Positions 1 to 8,719 of a stretch of 64,000 nt of DNA are shown here, piece by piece. The first letter of the stretch is position 1, and each line of letters starts with the position of its first letter. Position numbers and translations under genes: made by a program. Below the pieces are notes generated by a model. That model was not told the origin of the DNA. It worked only from the letters and a program-made list of their open reading frames with translations, and searched no databases. Source of the DNA: Thermocatellispora tengchongensis (lineage in GTDB: Bacteria; Actinomycetota; Actinomycetes; Streptosporangiales; Streptosporangiaceae); NCBI RefSeq assembly GCF_014202315.1, contig NZ_JACHGN010000003.1, positions 372,001-436,000 on the forward strand, in the 5' to 3' direction.

Positions 1-333
1 CCGCCAGCCGTACGGCTCCAGGTGGCGGCGGAAGTAGCGCTCGGTGCCCGGCGAGCCCATGACCAGCGGCCTGCGGTCGGCCATCGCGGCGCGGTAGGAG
101 TCGAGCCGGACGTACTCCTCGGCGGCGTCGCCGTCCACGCGCGCGTAGCCGTCGGAGACCAGGCTCTGGTGCCGCCCCGTCGCCGGGTCGTACGCGACGA
201 ACTCGTAGGCGTCCAGCGGGATGACCCGGCGCAGCGCGGCCATCGCCCCTCGGGCGCCGCGGTGCCCGGCGACCTGGAACCCCACCTCGGTGAACGCATG
301 GAGGTGGCGTGGGCTCAGGGTGATCTGGTCCAT
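1..333 (-). CDS. N-terminal part of a probable LuxR/GAF-type regulator (cut by window edge)
   Basis: The minus-strand frame is open from an ATG at 333 to the window edge, giving the first 111 residues (starts MDQITLSPRHLHAFTEVG). A good ribosome site (GGGGAGGAG) lies 3 nt upstream of the ATG, which fixes the start. The visible part looks like the N-terminal sensor region seen in some actinobacterial LuxR-type regulators, but no helix-turn-helix is visible because the C-terminus is outside the window. It is divergent from the ABC importer genes, so it could regulate them; that is inference. Family assignment is tentative. Confidence 0.45.
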   Translation of the reverse strand, partial: MDQITLSPRHLHAFTEVGFQVAGHRGARGAMAALRRVIPLDAYEFVAYDPATGRHQSLVSDGYARVDGDAAEEYVRLDSYRAAMADRRPLVMGSPGTERYFRRHLEPYGWR

Positions 334-421
334 GGTCTCCTCCCCGCCTAGAGTGCCCCAGTACGCCGCGGCGGGGAATACGTAAACCTTCCGATGCCCA
401 GCCTTGCCCAGCTGTTTACCC

Positions 422-442
422 TCTCCGGCATCACGCCGGAGA
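422..442 (+). promoter_or_regulatory. Hairpin in the 5' region of the ABC binding-protein gene
   Basis: TCTCCGGC (422-429) and GCCGGAGA (435-442) form a perfect 8-bp stem with a 5-nt loop. The hairpin ends 3 nt before the ribosome site GGAGAGG (446-452) of the binding-protein gene. It could modulate translation or mRNA stability; no function is shown. Confidence 0.4.
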
Positions 443-462
443 AACGGAGAGGCGGACATACA

Positions 463-2136
463 GTGACGGTCCCACGGACGGCCCTCCCGCGGACGGCCAC
501 GAGGACGGCCACGCGGACGGCCATGACGAGGACGCGAGGCGCCGCCGTCCTCCTTTGCGCGCTCCTCACGCTGACCGCGTGCGGGGGCTCCGGCGAACCC
601 GCCGGGAACGGGGGCACCGGCGGGGGCGCCGCCAGGACCTTCTCGGTCGCGCTCACCGAGCCCGACCACCTGACGCCGGGCAACACCTCCAGCAGCTACT
701 CCATCACCGTGCTCCAGGCGCTGTTCGACACCCTGGTCGTGATCGACCCGAGCGGCACGCCCCAGATGCGCGCCGCCGAGTCGGTCACCAGCGACGACCA
801 GAAGGTCTGGACGATCAAGATCAAGGCCGGGCAGAAGTTCCACAACGGGGAGCTGGTCACCGCCCAGAGCTTCGCCGACGCCTGGAACGCCGCCGCGTAC
901 GGGCCGAACGCGTGGACCAACAACTACTACTTCGCCAACATCGAGGGCTACGACAAGCTCAACCCCGAGGCCCCCGAAGGCTCGGACGAGGCGCCCAAGC
1001 CCGAGACCGACAAGCTCAGCGGCTTGAAGGTGATCGACGACAGCACGCTGGAGGTCACGCTCACCGCGCCGTTCAGCCAGTTCCCGATCACCCTGGCCTA
1101 CACCGGGTTCGCGCCGATGCCCAAGGCCGCCTTCACCGACCCGTCGGCGTACGACGTCAAGCCGATCGGCAACGGGCCGTTCATGATGGACGGCGACTGG
1201 AAGCGCAACCAGCTCATCAAGGTCAAGAGGTTCGACGGGTACGCCGGGCCGCGTCCGGCCAAGTCCGCCGGCGTGGACTTCAAGATCTACGCCAGCCGCG
1301 AGACCGCGTACACCGACCTGCGGGCCGGCAACGTGGACCTGCTGCAGACGATCCCGCCGGCCAGCGCCGCCGAGGCCAGGACCCTGCTCGGCGAGCGGTT
1401 CGTGGCCACGCCCAGCGGCACCATGGACTACCTGGGCTTCCCGGTCTTCGACAAGCGCTTCGCCAACCCCGACCTGCGCAAGTCCTTCTCCATGGCCATC
1501 GACAGGCAGGCGATCGTGAACGCGGTCTTCAGCGGCACCTTCAAGCCGATGTCGTCGCTGGTGGCCCCGCTGGTGCCGGGCTACCGCGAGAACCCCTGCG
1601 GCGAGGCGTGCGCGTACGACCCGGTCAGGGCCAAGGAGCTGTTCACCAAGGCCGGCGGGTTCAGCGGCACGCTCAACCTGTACTTCTCCAACGCCGACCC
1701 CAGCTACGAGCAGTGGATGACGGCGGTGGCCAACCAGCTCAAGCAGAACCTCGGCATCGCCGACATCAAGTTCCGCAAGATCCCGGCCGCCGACTACCTG
1801 TCCACGCTGCGGGAGCACAAGCAGGACGGCCCGTACCGCAACAACTGGGTCATGGACTACCCGAGCCCGCAGAACTACCTGGAGTCCATGTGGGGCGAGG
1901 GCAACCGGATGGGCTGGGAGAACCAGCGGTTCCTCGACCTGATCGAGCAGGCCAACGCGGCGCCGTCGATGGAGGCCAGCATCCCGCTGTACCAGAAGGC
2001 CGAGGACCTGGCGCTGGCCGAGATGCCGATGATGCCGCTGTGGAACTGGCAGGACCAGGCCGGCCACTCCGACAAGATCACCAACGTCAGGCTCGACGCC
2101 TACAGCCCGAACCTCGACACCATCACCGTGAAGTGA
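463..2136 (+). CDS. ABC transporter substrate-binding lipoprotein, peptide/oligopeptide family 5
   Basis: Extracytoplasmic binding protein of a peptide-type ABC importer, 557 aa. The GTG at 463 is preceded by GGAGAGG at 446-452 and is chosen over an upstream ATG at 394, which has no such site. The N-terminus is an Arg/Thr-rich region followed by a hydrophobic segment and lipobox LTAC, giving a lipid-anchored Cys about residue 40. The body matches the SBP_bac_5 fold typical of DppA/OppA/NikA (motifs such as GPFMMDGDWKRN and RKSFSMAIDRQAI). It is followed by two permease genes. The N-terminal RTAT run comes from a 12-bp tandem repeat (487-522), and the stop codon opens a 14-bp repeat array (2134-2217). 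Substrate is inferred from family only. Confidence 0.88.
   Translation: MTVPRTALPRTATRTATRTAMTRTRGAAVLLCALLTLTACGGSGEPAGNGGTGGGAARTFSVALTEPDHLTPGNTSSSYSITVLQALFDTLVVIDPSGTPQMRAAESVTSDDQKVWTIKIKAGQKFHNGELVTAQSFADAWNAAAYGPNAWTNNYYFANIEGYDKLNPEAPEGSDEAPKPETDKLSGLKVIDDSTLEVTLTAPFSQFPITLAYTGFAPMPKAAFTDPSAYDVKPIGNGPFMMDGDWKRNQLIKVKRFDGYAGPRPAKSAGVDFKIYASRETAYTDLRAGNVDLLQTIPPASAAEARTLLGERFVATPSGTMDYLGFPVFDKRFANPDLRKSFSMAIDRQAIVNAVFSGTFKPMSSLVAPLVPGYRENPCGEACAYDPVRAKELFTKAGGFSGTLNLYFSNADPSYEQWMTAVANQLKQNLGIADIKFRKIPAADYLSTLREHKQDGPYRNNWVMDYPSPQNYLESMWGEGNRMGWENQRFLDLIEQANAAPSMEASIPLYQKAEDLALAEMPMMPLWNWQDQAGHSDKITNVRLDAYSPNLDTITVK
487..522 (+). repeat. 12-bp tandem repeat in signal-peptide coding region, 3 copies
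   Basis: Units at 487-498, 499-510 and 511-522 share the core GGACGGCC and encode the repeated R-T-A-T n-region of the lipoprotein signal peptide. An in-frame ATG follows directly at 523 and is a second possible start. Confidence 0.75.
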
Positions 2137-2217
2137 GCCCGTCCAAATGAGCCCGTCCAAATGAGCCCGTCCAAATGAGCCCGTCCAAATGAGCCCGTCC
2201 AAGTGAGCCCGTCCAAG
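2134..2217 (+). repeat. 14-bp tandem repeat of the stop-codon region, 6 copies
   Basis: The unit TGAGCCCGTCCAAA is repeated at 2134, 2148, 2162, 2176, 2190 and 2204; the last two end in G, and a seventh partial copy begins at 2218. The first TGA is the real stop of the binding-protein gene. Because 14 is not a multiple of 3, successive TGAs fall in all three forward frames. The array fills most of the 100-bp gap to the first permease gene. Confidence 0.95.
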
Positions 2218-2236
2218 TGAGCGACACCGCCCTCCG

Positions 2237-3160
2237 ATGCGATACGCCGCCCAGCGCCTGATCCAGGCCGTACCGGTCTTCGCCGCGACCACCTTCCTGA
2301 TCTACGCGATGGTGTTCGCGCTCCCCGGCGACCCGATCCTGGCGCTGGCCGGTGACAAGCCGGTGCCCGAGGAGGTGCTGGACGCGCTGCGCGAGAGGTA
2401 CCACCTCAACGACCCGCTGCTCGTGCAGTACGGCATCTACATGCTGGGCCTGTTCCAGGGCGACCTGGGCGAGACCTTCACCGGGCAGCAGGTGAGCGAG
2501 CTGCTGGCCGGGCGGTGGGGCGTCACCGCGCAGCTCGCCCTCACCGCGTGGATCTTCGAGCTGGTCGTCGGCGTCGCGCTCGGCGTGATCGCCGCGCTGC
2601 GCCGCGGCGGCGCCGTGGACACCGCGGTCCTGGCCGGGACGACGTTCGTGATCGCGGTGCCGGTGTTCGTGGTCGGCTACGGCGCGCAGATCCTGCTCGG
2701 CGTCAACCTGGGGCTGTTCCCCACGGCGGGCGTCGAGCACGGGTGGCCGGTCAGCTACCTGCTGCCGGGGATGGTGCTGGGGTCGTTCAGCCTGGCCTAC
2801 GTCGCGCGGCTGACGCGTACCAGCCTGGCGGAGAACCTGCGCGCCGACTACGTGCGCACGGCCGTGGCCAAGGGCATGCGCCGCCGCCGCGTCATCGGCC
2901 GGCACGCGCTGCGCAACTCGCTGATCCCGGTGGTCACCTTCCTCGGCGTGGACTTCGGCAACCTGATGGCCGGCGCGGTGGTCACCGAGGGGATCTTCAA
3001 CCTGCCCGGGATCGGCCAGCAGGTCTTCCAGTCGATCCAGCTCCAGGAGGGCCCGGTGGTGGTCGGCATCGTCACCGTGCTCGTGATGATCTTCCTCGCC
3101 GCGAACCTGGTCGTCGATCTGCTGTACGGCGTCCTGGACCCCAGAATCCGCCGCGCCTGA
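2237..3160 (+). CDS. ABC transporter permease, DppB-like
   Basis: Integral membrane permease of a peptide-type importer, 307 aa, the usual length for DppB/OppB. The N-terminus (RYAAQRLIQAVPVF followed by a hydrophobic segment and LPGDP) and the EAA-like loop near YVRTAVAKGMRRRRV are typical of the BPD_transp_1 family. About six membrane segments are visible. No strong Shine-Dalgarno site precedes the ATG. It lies between the binding-protein gene, from which it is separated by the repeat array, and the second permease 13 nt downstream, so the three genes are probably one operon. Confidence 0.9.
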   Translation: MRYAAQRLIQAVPVFAATTFLIYAMVFALPGDPILALAGDKPVPEEVLDALRERYHLNDPLLVQYGIYMLGLFQGDLGETFTGQQVSELLAGRWGVTAQLALTAWIFELVVGVALGVIAALRRGGAVDTAVLAGTTFVIAVPVFVVGYGAQILLGVNLGLFPTAGVEHGWPVSYLLPGMVLGSFSLAYVARLTRTSLAENLRADYVRTAVAKGMRRRRVIGRHALRNSLIPVVTFLGVDFGNLMAGAVVTEGIFNLPGIGQQVFQSIQLQEGPVVVGIVTVLVMIFLAANLVVDLLYGVLDPRIRRA

Positions 3161-3173
3161 GGGAGGCCGCACG

Positions 3174-4091
3174 ATGACCGACCTCCAGGCCGACCTCCAG
3201 ACCGGTGCCGCCCTCCGCGCCGCCACCGGCGCCGAGCCCGGCCCGGCCGGCTCGCTGTGGGGCGACGCCTGGCGCGAGATGCGGGGCCGCGCCGTCTTCT
3301 GGCTCTCCACCCTCACCCTGGCCATCGCGGTGGCCATGGCCGCCTTCCCCGGCCTGTTCGCCCGCTTCGGCCCCAACGAGCGCTGCGACCTGCGCCTGTT
3401 CAACCGCGGGCCCGGCGACGGCGCCATCTTCGGCTACGACCAGCAGGGCTGCGACTACTGGTCCCAGGTGGTGCACGGCGCCCGCGCCTCGATCCTGATC
3501 GGCATCGCGGTGACCGTCTTCGCCCTGCTCATCTCGGTCGTCCTCGGCCTGCTCGCCGGTTACTACGGCGGCTGGCTCGACGCCGTCATCGGCCGCCTCA
3601 CCGACGTCTTCTTCGGCATCCCCTTCGTCCTGGGCGCCACGGTCATCCTGGTCGCCTTCCCCGACCACGGCATCTGGGCCATGACCCTGGTCCTGGTGGT
3701 GCTGGGCTGGACCACCATGACCCGCCTGATGCGCGGCCAGGTCATCGCGGTGCGTCAGATGGACTACGTCACCGCCGCCCGCATGCTCGGCGCCGGCGAC
3801 CTGCGCATCATGCTCAAGCACATCCTCCCCAACGCCATCGCCCCCGTGGTCGTCCTGGCCACCCTCAACGTCGGCAACGTGATCGCCGGCGAGGCGACGC
3901 TCGACTTCCTCGGCGTGGGCCTGCAGTACCCGGAGGTGAGCTGGGGGCTGCAGCTCAACGCCGCCCGCGCCTTCTACACCACCCACCCGCACCTGCTGAT
4001 CTTCCCCGCCGTCTTCCTCACCGCCACCGTCCTGAGCTTCCTGCTGCTCGGCGACGTGGTGCGCGACGCTCTGGACCCCAAACTCCGCTGA
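3174..4091 (+). CDS. ABC transporter permease, DppC-like
   Basis: Second permease of the importer, 305 aa. It starts 13 nt after the first permease, with GGGAGG just upstream of the ATG. It has the DppC layout: a cytoplasmic N-terminus, a first membrane helix near residues 35-55, a periplasmic loop with several Asp/Cys residues, then the transport domain with the EAA motif (QMDYVTAARMLGAGDLRI). No ATP-binding subunit genes follow. A hairpin lies about 70 nt downstream and then comes an unrelated gene, so the ATPases must be supplied from elsewhere. Confidence 0.9.
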   Translation: MTDLQADLQTGAALRAATGAEPGPAGSLWGDAWREMRGRAVFWLSTLTLAIAVAMAAFPGLFARFGPNERCDLRLFNRGPGDGAIFGYDQQGCDYWSQVVHGARASILIGIAVTVFALLISVVLGLLAGYYGGWLDAVIGRLTDVFFGIPFVLGATVILVAFPDHGIWAMTLVLVVLGWTTMTRLMRGQVIAVRQMDYVTAARMLGAGDLRIMLKHILPNAIAPVVVLATLNVGNVIAGEATLDFLGVGLQYPEVSWGLQLNAARAFYTTHPHLLIFPAVFLTATVLSFLLLGDVVRDALDPKLR

Positions 4092-4159
4092 CCCGGGCCG
4101 GACGGGACGGGCCGGGGCGGGCTACGCGGGGCCGAGGTCCCGGACGCGCCCGAGCCGGT

Positions 4160-4183
4160 CGATCCCGGCGTTGACCGGGATCG
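4160..4183 (+). terminator. Hairpin terminator after the ABC importer operon
   Basis: CGATCCCGG (4160-4168) pairs perfectly with CCGGGATCG (4175-4183) around a 6-nt loop. It has no T tract, as is common for actinobacterial terminators. It sits 69 nt after the last permease stop. Confidence 0.55.
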
Positions 4184-4727
4184 GAGGCGGTCAGGAGAAT
4201 CGCCACGACCGTGCATAGCATGGCGAATGCCGCGAATATCGCGGTGCGGATTCTCCTGCCTCGGAAAGGCCGCGGCAGGAACACGGGAGAATGGCAGGCG
4301 CGCAGCCGCCGGGAGCGGCGGTGAATCGGGAACGCGCCTGGTGGCGGAGTTCGGCAAAGCGGGTTCCGCACACGCTCATGGGAATTCCCGCGCCTTTTGG
4401 GGCCCCCGGTTCACGCCGAGGGGGGTCGCCGGCCGGCCGTGTCTGGGGGTTTTGCACGCCCGGCCGCCGCCCCCCTCGCGCTTTAGGACCGTACGCCGAT
4501 CCGGTGCCGCCTTCTATCCGCAAGAGTGCCTATTTAATAATAAACTTTCCTTTTACTACACGTGCACCACGAAAGGCGTATCATGGCGCGCGGAGCCAGA
4601 AGATCGAGGTGCCCCCGCGTCGCGCTGCGGAAGACGCGGGGGCGGAGCCGATGCGACGAAGGATGTACGCGCGGATTCGTCCCCTGTGAGGAGGATCGCC
4701 GCTCCCGCCCGGCCGAGCATGGAGGGC
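4184..4727. other. Intergenic stretch with an AT-rich island, no convincing gene
   Basis: About 540 bp with no frame showing actinobacterial codon bias. A markedly AT-rich segment (about 4525-4562, containing CTATTTAATAATAAACTT) stands out in this GC-rich window and may hold the promoter of the following GAP-family gene. Open frames that cross it lack ribosome sites and recognisable similarity. Confidence 0.5.
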
Positions 4728-5429
4728 ATGGACGTGGCCCTTCTCCTCTCGCTCGGCGCGCTCGCCCTCATCGACAGCACCAGCATCGGCACCCTCGTCA
4801 TCCCGATCTTCCTGATGCTGGTGCCGGGCCGCGCGATGCCGCGCCGGGTGCTCGTCTACCTCGCGACCGTCGCCGTGTTCTACTTCGGCGTCGGCGCGGC
4901 GCTGACGCTGGGGCTGATGCCGGTGCTGCGGGACCTCGCCGGGCGGGTGGCCGACTACGAGCCGCTGTACTGGGCCGAGGCCGTCGTCGGCGTGGGTCTG
5001 TTCGCGCTCAGCTACCGGTTCGACCCCAAGCGGCGCGCCGCGAGGGGCGTGCCCGAGAAGCCCGGCTGGGCGCGGGAGAAGGTCGAGGCCGTGCGGCAGT
5101 CGAACCTGGGCATGGTCGCCCTCGGGATCACCGCCGCCGGCATCGAGGCCGCGACCATGCTGCCCTACCTCGCCGCCATGGGGCTGCTGGGCGCATCCGG
5201 CCTGCCGGCGGCGGGGCGGCTGCCGATCCTGGCCGCCTACAACCTGGTCATGGTGCTGCCCGCGCTGGTGCTGCTCGCGGCCAGGTACGCCTTCCGCCGG
5301 CACATGGACAAGGCCCTGGACCGGCTGGCCGGCTGGGTGTCCAGGAACTCGGCGAGCATGCTGAGCTGGACCCTGGCCATCGCGGGCTTCCTGCTCGCCC
5401 GCGACGGCGTGGCCCGGCTGTTCTTCTGA
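4728..5429 (+). CDS. GAP-family integral membrane protein (SfLAP-like)
   Basis: Polytopic membrane protein of about 233 aa with six predicted membrane segments. The opening (LLLSLGALALIDSTSIGTL) and the pattern of helices match the GAP/Sap family, whose mycobacterial members affect export of glycolipids. A longer frame opens at 4227 but its first 160 residues have no coding character. Starts at 4719, 4728 (ATG) or 4734 (GTG) are possible; GGAGGG at 4721-4726 best serves the GTG at 4734. The stop region is duplicated (14-bp repeat at 5423-5450). Substrate unknown. Confidence 0.75.
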   Translation: MDVALLLSLGALALIDSTSIGTLVIPIFLMLVPGRAMPRRVLVYLATVAVFYFGVGAALTLGLMPVLRDLAGRVADYEPLYWAEAVVGVGLFALSYRFDPKRRAARGVPEKPGWAREKVEAVRQSNLGMVALGITAAGIEAATMLPYLAAMGLLGASGLPAAGRLPILAAYNLVMVLPALVLLAARYAFRRHMDKALDRLAGWVSRNSASMLSWTLAIAGFLLARDGVARLFF

Positions 5430-5450
5430 GGCCAGTCTTCTGAGACCAGC
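5423..5450 (+). repeat. 14-bp duplication of a stop-codon region
   Basis: CTTCTGAGGCCAGT (5423-5436) is followed by CTTCTGAGACCAGC (5437-5450). The TGA at 5427-5429 is the real stop of the GAP-family gene and its copy is 14 nt later in another frame. It lies between two convergent genes. Confidence 0.85.
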
Positions 5451-5459
5451 CGGTACGCG

Positions 5460-6746
5460 TCAGGTGAGCAGGCGGTCCAGCACCCGCACGCCGAACTCCA
5501 GCCCGCTCACCGGCACCCTCTCGTCCACGCCGTGGAACATGCCGAAGTAGTCCAGCCCCGGGTCCAGCATCAGCGGCGCGAAGCCGTAGGTGGGGATGCC
5601 GATCTGGCTGAACGCCTTGGCGTCGGTGCCGCCCGACATCACGTACGGCACCGGCCGCGCCAGCGGGTCCTCGGCCACCAGGGCGCCGCACAGCTCGTCG
5701 AAGAACGGCGAGGGGAACGGCGCCGACGGCGCGCCGCTGAGGTTGACGAACTCCCGGGTCACCTTCGGGCCCAGCAGCGCGTCGATCGTCTCCAGCAGCT
5801 CGTCCCGGTAGCCGGGCAGGAAGCGGGCGTCCACGTGGGCCTCGGCGCTGCCCGGGATCACGTTGACCTTGTAGCCGGCGTTGAGCATGGTCGCGTTGGC
5901 CGAGTTGCGGATCTGGGCCTTGAACAGGGCGCCGACCACGCCGAGCCGGGCCGCCTCCTCATCCAGCCGGTCCACGTCGATGGGCTCGCCGAGCACCTTC
6001 GACAGCGCCTCGATCAGCGCCGAGACCGCGGGCGTGAGCCGCACCGGCCAGCGGTGGTCGGCCAGGCGGGTCATCGCCCGGCACAGCTCGGTGACCGGGT
6101 TGTCCACCGGAGGCTTGGAGCCGTGGCCCGGCACGCCGTGCGCGGTCAGCCGCATCCAGGCCGTGCCGCGCTCGCCGACCGCCACCGGGTAGATGCGGAC
6201 CTGGTCGCCGTCGCCGCAGTGGGTGGGCGACTGTACGCTGAAGCCGCCCGACTCGCTGATCGCCTCGGTGCAGCCCTCGAACAGGTCGGTGTGCTCGTGC
6301 ACCGCGTACAGCGAGCCGTACTCGCCGGTGGCCTCCTCGTCGGCGAGGAAGGCCAGCACGACGTCCCGCTTGGGCCGCACGCCGCGCCGCGCCCAGTCGC
6401 GCACCGCCGCCAGCGTCATCGCCAGCGTGCCCTTCATGTCCACCGCGCCGCGCCCGTAGACGCACCCGTCCTCGTCGATCTCGCCCGAGAACGGGTGCAT
6501 GCGCCACTCGGTCGGGTCGGCGGGCACCACGTCCATGTGCCCGTGGATCAGCAGCGCGTCGGGGGAGTCGCCGGGGATGCGGGCCACGACGTTCGCACGG
6601 CGCGGCGCCGACTCGAACACCACCGCCTCGGCGCCCGCCTCGTCCAGCAGCCCGGCGATGTGCTCGGCCGCCTCCCGCTCGCCCGACCCCGGGTTCGTCG
6701 TGTCGATCCTGATCAGGTCGGAGCAGATCCCCGCGACCTCGCTCAT
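5460..6746 (-). CDS. M20-family metallopeptidase (dipeptidase/deacylase type)
   Basis: Zinc-dependent amidohydrolase of 428 aa acting on peptides or N-acyl amino acids. Visible signatures are HGHMD (metal ligands about residues 70-72), GRGAVDMKG (Asp about 103), the catalytic DEE (about 136-138), GGTDAK near the C-terminus and a final FHG metal ligand. No signal peptide is seen, so it is probably cytoplasmic. The ATG at 6746 has GGGAGGG upstream; the longer frame to 7346 only shadows the neighbouring gene. It is the last gene of a three-peptidase operon, 38 nt after the S9 peptidase. Confidence 0.9.
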   Translation of the reverse strand: MSEVAGICSDLIRIDTTNPGSGEREAAEHIAGLLDEAGAEAVVFESAPRRANVVARIPGDSPDALLIHGHMDVVPADPTEWRMHPFSGEIDEDGCVYGRGAVDMKGTLAMTLAAVRDWARRGVRPKRDVVLAFLADEEATGEYGSLYAVHEHTDLFEGCTEAISESGGFSVQSPTHCGDGDQVRIYPVAVGERGTAWMRLTAHGVPGHGSKPPVDNPVTELCRAMTRLADHRWPVRLTPAVSALIEALSKVLGEPIDVDRLDEEAARLGVVGALFKAQIRNSANATMLNAGYKVNVIPGSAEAHVDARFLPGYRDELLETIDALLGPKVTREFVNLSGAPSAPFPSPFFDELCGALVAEDPLARPVPYVMSGGTDAKAFSQIGIPTYGFAPLMLDPGLDYFGMFHGVDERVPVSGLEFGVRVLDRLLT

Positions 6747-6784
6747 CCATCCCTCCCGCGTCGCATCCGGCTGGTCGGTGTCCT

Positions 6785-8716
6785 CTACCCATCCATGTGC
6801 TTCAGTCGCAGCGCGGGCACCTCGGGCACCGAGATGCCGAAGATCAGGCCGTAGAAGGCCAGCTCCGCCTCCAGCACCGCCACGATCGTCTCCTCCCGCC
6901 GCCAGCCGTGCTGCTCGCCGGGGAAGGTGCGCAGCGCCCACGGCAGCCCGTGCCGGTCCAGCTCGGCGACGAACCGCTCCGCCTGCGCCGGGTCCACGAT
7001 CGCGTCCTCCAGGCCGTGCAGCAGCAGCGCCGGGCCGGACGCCCGCTCCGCGTGCAGCAGCGGGGAACGCTCCGTGTAGCGCTCGCGGGCCTCCGGCAGC
7101 GGGCCGATCAGCCCGTCGAGGTAGCGCGACTCGAAGTCGTGCGTCTCGGCCGCCCACATCTCCGGGTCGGTGATCGCGTAGTGCGCCACCGCCCCGCGGA
7201 ACACGTCGCTGTGCACCAGCGCGGCCAGCGCCGTCCAGCCTCCCGCGCTGCCGCCCCGGATCGCGATCCGCTCCGGGTCGGCCCGCCCGCTCGCCACCAG
7301 GCCGCGGGCCACGGTCGCCGAGTCGCGCACGTCCACCACGCCCCACTGCTCGCGCAGCCGCTCACGGTAGGCCCGGCCGTACCCGGTCGAGCCCCCGTAG
7401 TTCACCTTGGCGACCCCGATGCCGCGGCTGGTGAAGTAGGCGACCTCCAGGTCCAGCGTGAGCGCGCTCAGGCCGGTCGGCCCGCCGTGCACGAACACCA
7501 CGTACGGCGCCGGGCCGCGCGCCCCGCGCGGCGGGTACACGTGCGCGTGCACCCCCTCGATCGTCACCGCCTCCGGAACGGGCAGGACCTCGCGCGGAGG
7601 CAGCTCCTTGGGCCGCGACAGCACCGTGCGCCCGCCGCCGTCCAGGTCGAGCGCCACCACCTCGTACGGCGTGTACGGCGAGGCCGCCACCCCGACCACG
7701 CGCGATCCGCTCACCGAGATCGAGGGCAGCCAGTACGTCGCGTCGCCGCCGATGTCGGCGATCTCACCGGTGGCGAGGTCGAGCACCCCCAGCCGCCGCC
7801 CGTCGGCGGTACCGTGCATGGCCACGATCCGCCCACCCGCCCCAACACCCGCGCCCGCGCTCGCCCCTTCGCCCGAGCCTGCCCCTTCACCGGGGCCCGC
7901 GAGTGCGAACCAGGTGTAGCCCAGCTTCCAGGGCGCGTCGCCGAACTCCTCGGCGACCGGGGTCAGGTTCACCGGCTCGCCGCCGTCGAGCGGGATCAGA
8001 TGGATGTTCCACCAGCCGCTGCGGTCGCTCACGGCGTACAGGGCGTCGTCGTCGCGCCACTCGGCCTGCACCACCGACTCGGCCGGGCCGCCCGCGACCA
8101 CCTCGTGCGCCCCCGCGGTGCCGTCGGGGCGCAGCGGGGCGACGCACAGCTCGGTGCCGTCCCAGGGCATGCTGGGGTGGTCCCAGCCGATCCATACGAT
8201 TTTTCCCCCGCCAGGCGACAAACGGGGATTCATCAGGAAGTGCTGGGCCTGCGCGATCACCCGCACCCCGCCGCCCGCGAGCGGCACGGCCACCAGGTCG
8301 CGGCGCACCGCCCGGCCCTCGCCCGACTCGCGCACCGCCCACACCTCCTCGCGGCCCGGCGGCAGGTACAGGTCGGCGTACCGGTACGGGCCCTGCGGGG
8401 TCAGCGGCCGGGGCTCGCCCTCGCCGGAGTACCGGTACACGCGCTGGTCGGCCCAGTCGGTGAACACCACCCCGCCGTCCGGCAGCGGCCGCCAGGACCG
8501 CCCGCCGTACTCGATCACCCGGTTGCGCGCGTTCCAGCCCGGCGGGATGGCGTCGCGCGGCTGCCCGCCGGGCGCGCGGCGCACCACGCACCGGCGCCCG
8601 CCCTCGTGCGGGCGCGGCTCGTCCCACCAGACCTCATCGCCCACGGCCTCGACCCACAGCGGACTTTCGTCCACGCGGGCCACGTCCACGGGGCGGATGG
8701 GAGACTCGTTCAGCAT
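6785..8716 (-). CDS. S9-family prolyl oligopeptidase-like serine peptidase
   Basis: Cytoplasmic peptidase of 643 aa with an N-terminal beta-propeller-like region and a C-terminal alpha/beta-hydrolase domain. The catalytic Ser is in RGGSAGGW (about residue 488), the Asp in GLEDAIVDPAQ (about 572) and the His in GEQHGW (about 603). It starts 3 nt after the stop of the C39 peptidase gene, indicating co-transcription. A Gly/Ala/Ser/Glu-rich low-complexity insertion (coding near 7835-7900) interrupts the propeller part. Likely role: cleavage of short peptides. Confidence 0.9.
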   Translation of the reverse strand: MLNESPIRPVDVARVDESPLWVEAVGDEVWWDEPRPHEGGRRCVVRRAPGGQPRDAIPPGWNARNRVIEYGGRSWRPLPDGGVVFTDWADQRVYRYSGEGEPRPLTPQGPYRYADLYLPPGREEVWAVRESGEGRAVRRDLVAVPLAGGGVRVIAQAQHFLMNPRLSPGGGKIVWIGWDHPSMPWDGTELCVAPLRPDGTAGAHEVVAGGPAESVVQAEWRDDDALYAVSDRSGWWNIHLIPLDGGEPVNLTPVAEEFGDAPWKLGYTWFALAGPGEGAGSGEGASAGAGVGAGGRIVAMHGTADGRRLGVLDLATGEIADIGGDATYWLPSISVSGSRVVGVAASPYTPYEVVALDLDGGGRTVLSRPKELPPREVLPVPEAVTIEGVHAHVYPPRGARGPAPYVVFVHGGPTGLSALTLDLEVAYFTSRGIGVAKVNYGGSTGYGRAYRERLREQWGVVDVRDSATVARGLVASGRADPERIAIRGGSAGGWTALAALVHSDVFRGAVAHYAITDPEMWAAETHDFESRYLDGLIGPLPEARERYTERSPLLHAERASGPALLLHGLEDAIVDPAQAERFVAELDRHGLPWALRTFPGEQHGWRREETIVAVLEAELAFYGLIFGISVPEVPALRLKHMDG

Positions 8717-8719
8717 CGA

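Noticed and set aside
4018-4371. Minus-strand frame with a hydrophobic stretch (TAIFAAFAMLCTVVAILLT)
   Set aside because: Looks like a signal or membrane segment by chance; the rest is Arg/Pro-rich shadow overlapping the permease gene, with no ribosome site.
4227-4727. 160-codon N-terminal extension of the GAP-family gene
   Set aside because: No codon bias, no ribosome site and it crosses an AT-rich island; the membrane protein begins near 4728.
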